Positions 58,590-64,000 of a stretch of 64,000 nt of DNA are shown in pieces (the first letter of the stretch is position 1; each line of letters starts with the position of its first letter). The notes beneath the pieces are model-generated. The model was not told the DNA's origin. It saw nothing but the letters and a program-made list of their open reading frames with translations, and searched no databases. Position numbers and translations under genes: made by a program. This DNA comes from Membranipora membranacea (taxonomy: Eukaryota > Bryozoa > Gymnolaemata > Cheilostomatida > Membraniporidae), in NCBI GenBank assembly GCA_914767715.1, contig OU612066.1, forward strand, positions 20,124,283 through 20,188,282, in the 5' to 3' direction.

Positions 58590-60453
58590 CTGTCTTACTT
58601 CATAGAAGCTTCATCATGATTACCCGCTGATGTCTTTCTATTTGGTACTTAATCCCAGGGAGGAGCAGTCTGGCAAAAACAATTACTGGAATGAATTGTC
58701 ACATGGCAGTAAAGACATTCCATTTTTATCTAGGAGCCATCATCATGTCCCTCAGCCAACTGCGACGGCTATGACTTTGTGATCATCAGTGCTTTATGAT
58801 GGAAGGCCAGAATTAGGTTGTTATGTCCCACAATATGCACAAGCTGACCTTGTGTCAGTCAATGTGAGCCCACAAAGTAGATTTAAGAGTTAGATTAAGC
58901 ATTGGTGAGAGTGAGCTTCTTTATTATCAGTTGAGACTTTGTCTTAATTTTCTCCTGTTTTTTGGTCTGATGATTCAACAGAAAATTCCATTATATTTCC
59001 TAAAATATAATAATCTCAAACAATAAACTCATGGATCAAACGTTTGGAACATTAAAATTGTTAGATCCGTGAGCTGGTACAATTAGGATTTGGGTCTAAC
59101 AGGGTTGCAGTCAAAGAATAAGGGTTATGTATACAATGAGCAATGAGGATCTAGTTACATTTGGAAGAACCAACCCTGTATCGGTGGAGTGATATTATGA
59201 GTGTACAGTATACAAATTAAGTAAGGTGGTTATGAAAACATCTATACCTTAACATGCCACAATTCTCAGTGCAAGAATTTAATCATTGGTTTTTCACCGC
59301 AAGAGGAGTGATAACCATAATATGATTACGGCTTAACAATGTCTTGTTTTATCTGATGGCTCTGCTGATAACTACAGACAGCTTTACAGGCGTCCTCAAT
59401 GAAGGTTGACTGTGATCGAGAGGCTTGAACTAAATAAGCATAATAAAGCTGAATACCAAAAGTGTAGATGTGCACAAAACCTAATGGCTCTACCATTAGG
59501 TATTAGGCGCAGTTCAATTTTGCTCATTACCACAAATGATAATTGAAAAATTCCTCCTGCAACAAATCAGTGGTATTATTACATCGCTGTACTGTTATAC
59601 ACTTTTATTTAGAGTCATTACAAGTATAGTGCACATGTGTTAGAAAAAGAACGAGATGGCTTTGAACCCAATCACTAAAAAAACTGTTACAATCTATGAA
59701 TAGTCCCATAATAACTTATATGGCACATATGACAGGGTCTTAAAACCAGAAAGAGTCAGATTATATCAAAATGTATCTTGCAAAAGGAACCACTACATTG
59801 CAGACAGGCTCATACATTTTTGGTATTATATGGAAGAAATTATTGGCGTGCACAATGATATCACGCATCCAGATTCCAGATTCTGCATGATACAGTTTAA
59901 TACCAAAAGTGCAGAAAAACCAACTGAATCTATTTTCCTCAATAGCTACTAGTGGCTCTACCATGAAGTTAAAAGTCCTTGACAATGACATTTGTTACCA
60001 CAGCCAAACACGAAAAGATCCCCTCTGCAACAGCCGGGTATCGGATGATGGAATTTGCTCTACAAAGGAGTTGATATGTGAAATTCCTAAGAGCAACCTA
60101 CAAGATCCACTTTCAGCCTAGGCTTCAAATTATGCAATCTGGTTTCTTTGTTGTAATTTTATCTTCCATAATCATCTTCTGTTTGTTTGTTTGTTTTTGG
60201 TTGCCACTGGGTGGCCAACTTGATGACTGCCAGATGAGAAACACAAAAAAATTGAAAAATAAGAAATGCCATGTTGATGTTCTGTTTATGCAAGTTAAGA
60301 TAGAGCTTGAATGTTGATGGGAAGCAGAGTGGGTGAGTACTGAGCCTGCAGCCGATCACAACCCTGGATAAGTGCACACAGACACCAAGGTATTCATTTA
60401 CAGATCCCCGGTATTTGGTATTGAACAGCCTTCAATTCGAAGAATAACGATAC

Positions 60454-60460
60454 TATAAAA
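60454..60460 (+). promoter_or_regulatory. TATA box of the secreted-protein gene
   Basis: TATAAAA about 30 bases before the presumed start of a short 5'UTR exon. That exon ends GCTCAG|GTAAGC at 60526/60527. The UTR intron runs to the TTTATTCAG acceptor at 60776, 14 bases before the ATG. Confidence 0.75.
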
Positions 60461-60790
60461 AGGGAGCAGTATGCTGCATGTAAATCATTCTAGGAGGAGC
60501 AAGAGAACCGATCATCTTAAGCTCAGGTAAGCGCTAGCTTAAAGTGCAGGTGGTCTTTTCTGCCACGCCAAAATTTGAAGCAATAATGTCTATTCCAATT
60601 GATTTATTTCATCAAATATTGCTGAAGAATTAATTTTGGCAGTATAAGGCAGGATAACTGGTTGCTGTTATTTAGCCTTGCAATAATTCTAGTTGATGTG
60701 ATGGATCGTGATAGATGGGACGAGTGTAATTGATGCTAAATTATTGAAAACAATCTTGTATTTTTATTTTATTCAGACAAAAGTGAAATC

Positions 60791-63094
60791 ATGAGAGCAG
60801 GGACAATCGTAGCGCTTGTTGCTGTGACAGTTGCTGTACTTTATGTTACAGGTACTTGAATATCTATCTTTGAAAATTCTTACAAATAATCAAAAAATAT
60901 CTAGAGACAACGGCTACACAATAGGGAATGTATTACAATTTTTCAGTTGTGGAGCAAAAATGTGATTTTTATAACAATGACTTATTTAGCGTTCATGTTG
61001 AATGAGAATTATTATGAGATGGTCTGCTATTATGAGATTGTATTTAATTATTTCACAGTTAGCACATAGCCACAGCTATGAGTCATGAGAAAAATTTGGC
61101 TTGTTGTTATTGAGCACCCACAGAGAGCATAGAGTCTGATCTTACATAAAAATTCTTGAGAGATGTTGTGCAAATTTGTGAAATGTGAAAATGTTAATCG
61201 TGAAATCTGTATATCATGAATAATCTTAATATCATGTAGGCACAGATGCAGTATTTAGATCCAGAAGGCACACTCCAACAAGGACCACCAGAACAGGAAC
61301 CTCAAGAACAGGAACCACCAGAACAGGAACCACCAGAACAAGAACAACCAGAACAAGAACAACCACTCCAACCAGAACAAGAACAACCAGACCAACCAGA
61401 ACAAGAACAACCAGAACAACCAGACCAACCGGAACAAGAACATCCAGAACAACCAGAACAACCAGAACAACCAGACCAACCGGAACAAGAACAACCAGAC
61501 CAACCACAACTTCTCGTCATCTTCGACCACAAGGCGCCATCAGAAACAAAACCCCTGCTGATAATGTCAACGCTAGCAAAAGGCCATTACCCACGAATAA
61601 TGCTCCTGCCAAAACCCTGACAACTGCAGAAAAACAGAAGGTGAAGGACTTGTGGAGGAAGCCTAAAAGTTCTCCACAGGAAAAACCTGAGACCCCAGAG
61701 CAGAAAACAGCCAAGAATAGCTATCTGAACACATTGAAGCAGGACATGAAGTCTTGTACAGTAGAATGTGTAATGAAGGGAGTTGATGTAGCTCTGCAAG
61801 CTTCCGATTTTGTCAAGTTTGGTCTTGAGCAGAAGTTTGAGAATGACAGAACAGCCGCTGCAAAGCAAGAATATCAGCAAGAACAACAAACACAGATGTC
61901 CAATGGCAATGTTTACAACGATAACGGTCAAATCACACAAAATGGTGAGTTACCTTTTGGTACCAGTTGCTAACTACTCTCCATAACAGTCATTTCCCAA
62001 ACAGTAAGAGTTGTGCAGTGGTATAGTTTTGCAAGTTGTAAACTTGCTGGATGACTTTTATGATGATTGAGGTTCTGCTTTCTATAGCCGCAGATCTGTG
62101 TAGCAATGCTGCTGATGCCCCATCCCGAGGTGGCCAGGAGTTCTTTTCCTGTCCGTTGGCCAGTAACACTGATGATGAGACACTCTGCTGTGGACCTCCA
62201 GGAGAACAATACTGCTGTGCGGAAAACTCACAAGATCCACCAACCTTTGAGAGAGTTTATGATGGTAGGTAAATCTATCCATACGTGTTTTAATGAATTT
62301 TATGAACCAGAGTTCCTTCAGTTGTAAGTTGACGGCTCTTAGATAATGGTCAAATTCAAACTACCTGTTAGTAGAAGCAGACTTTAGAATGAACCTCATT
62401 AATGAGCCTAAATAATACCAAAATTTACTCATAGACTTCATATTATATTAATGGCAATTACAGATCAAGAAGTATGTAGGAATGCAGATCTTGGGGATGA
62501 CCCATTCTTTATCTGCCCACATTTTGATGATGATGAGGATAATATGACTGCCTGCTGTGGAAAACCAGGGTATCAATTCTGCTGCTCACCAGAAAGGTAT
62601 GTGAGTGACAGCATCAGGCTCTCAAGCAATTCATGCCTTATCAAATCGTCTGAGTGAGAGCATTGCATGTGATTTCGATAGTTATTGAAGAATATTACAT
62701 TTAATTTTGAAATAAGACAAGGAACTGCCTCCTTCTCCTACTGCTGCACTTAACATCTAGATAAAAGAGTTTGATGTGCATAATAATATTTTTGTTTGAG
62801 AATTTGTATTTTCTGGAAGTAAGATTTGAAAATAACCAAGAAAAAGAGATCAATTTATGCGATTGGAATCCCATTAAAACGTAAAACGCAATTCAAATTC
62901 ATCATCACGTAATATAACGATCATATACACTGAGTACTAATTCATTTGTTTTCAGCGACCCTGATAAGGAAGTCTGCAATAACCCAGATTATAGTGAAGA
63001 CAGCTCATTCTTCCAGTGTCCGTTCTACGATGATGACGCTGATAATGCTGTAAAGTGCTGTGGGGACTGGGGAGCACAGACATGCTGTGCATAA
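60791..63094 (+). CDS. Secreted protein with Thr/Arg repeat and three Shisa-like Cys modules
   Basis: Coding exons are 60791-60851, 61240-61944, 62088-62264, 62464-62596 and 62956-63094. All introns are GT-AG and phases match, giving 404 residues. Residues 1-21 (MRAGTIVALVAVTVAVLYVT then G) are a signal peptide. Residues 32-108 are an imprecise Thr/Arg-rich repeat (TRTTRTRTTRPT units). A charged, Gln-rich segment with SCTVEC follows to about residue 255. The last three exons each encode one six-cysteine module of the form C-x(11-15)-FFxCP-x(9-12)-CCG-x(6)-CC, with FDDDED-type acidic loops. The FxCP...CCG...YCC pattern matches the Shisa-family N-terminal domain, but there is no transmembrane helix. 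The function is unknown; an extracellular, perhaps calcium-binding or matrix role is inference. Confidence 0.85.
61290..61505. repeat. Coding minisatellite (CCAGAACAAGAACAA-type)
   Basis: Imperfect triplet-based repeat of AGAACA, ACCAGA and CAAGAA inside exon 2 of the secreted-protein gene. Stops are absent in several frames, so long spurious ORFs arise (PEQEQP-rich on +, VLVVL-rich on -). The frame spliced to the signal peptide and to the Cys modules is the Thr/Arg one. Confidence 0.85.
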
Positions 63095-63138
63095 ACAGTA
63101 CATTGTTTCTAAGTCTCAGTCTGAATGGTAGGTTATGA

Positions 63139-63144
63139 AATAAA
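63139..63144 (+). terminator. Polyadenylation signal of the secreted-protein gene
   Basis: AATAAA 45 bases after the TAA stop, followed by a T-rich stretch. Confidence 0.75.
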
Positions 63145-64000
63145 GACATTGACAAGTTACTGTTATTCTAACTATATTAATGATGGCTGCGTGCATTTAG
63201 AAAACGTACATTAGAGTAATTTTTTAAAGCGCCTAGTAAAACCAATATACTATCAGTTACTGTTATAATTCAAATCGATTCAAGGGAAGACATCAAGAGA
63301 TACTGTTATTACTACTAAGCGGATCGAATTCCCGTGATTTGATTCAGTGCAATTTCTTAGGCCTGAACCATTTTTTATTCCTGTTGTAACAGTATTTTAG
63401 TGATTCATTTAAATGAAAAAGGGTACATTGTCTGACATTAATTTTTCCATATGTAAACCATACGCTTTGTGCTACAATAGTCTCCGAATGAAAATTTCCA
63501 TCTTTAAAGTACCTGAGAATGTGTTTAATCAATTCGCAATGGGCTCAACCTCCATGTATCTGGACACTATTGATGTAAATCTTCTTATGACTTTATTTCA
63601 TTTATTCCAGGTATGATGGTGAAGTCTAACACCAAGGATCAACTTAACTAACATACCGCAACTTGTCCTGCTGCTGTTTGTACAACTTCCTATTTGTGCT
63701 AGACGAAAATCTTTGCAATTTGAGAATTTATTCAATCTTGAACCGACTTTCCTACCATTGATGTTTGTAATTTTGTCAATGAATTTGTAATATTATTTGT
63801 GCTTTGTCCTGTTTTTCAAATAAATATGTATGAAATTGACCGCTTCTTTTTGGAACTAAGTAACAAATGCATCTAAGTAAGATGTTTAGTGTGTTTGCTG
63901 TACAATCATACAATACAGCATAAGGACAGAAAATATTAGATAACACTTTATAGCACAACCAGAAATTGAGAGGCTTGTCCCATCAATGAATAAATTGAGG
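63145..64000. other. 3' end region, no gene identified
   Basis: AT-rich. A 67-codon frame at 63413-63616 ends at a polypyrimidine/CAG-like site and has no recognisable domain. AATAAA occurs at 63819-63824. It could be intergenic or the 3' end of an unseen transcript. Confidence 0.4.

Larger units (their letters stand above)
55830..60453. other. Gene-poor region between the P element and the secreted-protein gene
   Basis: It starts with the right half of the repeat that the P element interrupted. Related copies lie at about 57400-57640 and 59320-59640 (shared TGCTCATTACCACAA, GATAATTG, ATTCC). It also holds two SINE-like copies and a CCAAT cluster. Minus frames at 56169-56417 and 56455-56664 and the plus frame at 59909-60121 show no recognisable domain. 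Confidence 0.5.

Noticed and set aside
59909-60121. 70-codon plus ORF
   Set aside because: No domain or promoter; it ends before the secreted-protein gene and overlaps another fortuitous frame.
61246-61620. 124-codon PEQEQP-rich ORF and the antisense VLVVL-rich ORFs
   Set aside because: They arise from the stop-free minisatellite. Splice phase from the signal-peptide exon and continuity into the Cys modules select the Thr/Arg frame instead.

Overview
The window is nuclear DNA of a multicellular animal. It is AT-rich by eye and carries short GT-AG introns (roughly 140-440 bp), TATA-box promoters, AATAAA signals, tRNA-derived SINE-like repeats, non-LTR, tyrosine-recombinase and P-type transposons. 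A marine invertebrate such as a sponge or cnidarian fits best, but the species cannot be fixed from this sequence.

1-47 kb: a cluster of ten intact, apparently intronless mini-genes encoding 101-108 aa proteins. Three lie on the + strand (1.2, 6.7 and 9.9 kb) and seven on the - strand (15.4, 18.7, 23.3, 28.8, 32.4, 37.7 and 40.6 kb). There is also a 3' gene scrap at 4.74 kb and a gene-less 'ghost' unit at 45.4-47.2 kb. The proteins share a nearly invariant C-terminal ~70 residues with a motif (V-x3-L-x2-I-G-D-x-I) that fits the BH3 consensus of Bcl-2 proteins. A Bak-like stretch follows it, but there is no BH1 or membrane anchor. I propose an expanded family of BH3-only-like or truncated Bak-like proteins; the function is inferred. 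Two promoter classes match two N-terminal subfamilies: class A (CCAAT, a TGACCCC-CACTTCACCT element, TATA) for genes 1, 4, 6 and 10, and class B (a ~20-bp GGTCATGTAAGGTTGTACA element just before TATA) for genes 2, 3, 5, 7, 8 and 9. The spacers are mosaics of shared modules, so the cluster arose by repeated inverted and direct segmental duplication.

Insertions in the cluster: a LINE fragment (1-275), a 10-bp minisatellite (26.34 kb), tRNA-like SINE copies (34.0-34.5 kb and 41.9 kb) and a broken tyrosine-recombinase element (about 42.3-43.7 kb) whose catalytic arginine codon appears to be a stop.

49.85-55.82 kb: a structurally complete P-element/THAP9-type DNA transposon, about 6 kb. It has ~100-bp terminal inverted repeats, a perfect 8-bp target duplication, and a five-exon transposase of about 877 codons with the acidic catalytic motifs in place. 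The extreme THAP N-terminus is unresolved. It sits inside one copy of a locally repeated sequence.

55.8-60.4 kb: gene-poor, with two more tRNA-like SINE copies and a CCAAT cluster. 60.45-63.15 kb: a well-resolved gene with TATA box, 5'UTR intron and five coding exons. It encodes a secreted 404-aa protein with a signal peptide, a Thr/Arg repeat tract and three six-cysteine modules resembling the Shisa N-terminal domain. The last ~850 bases hold no convincing gene.
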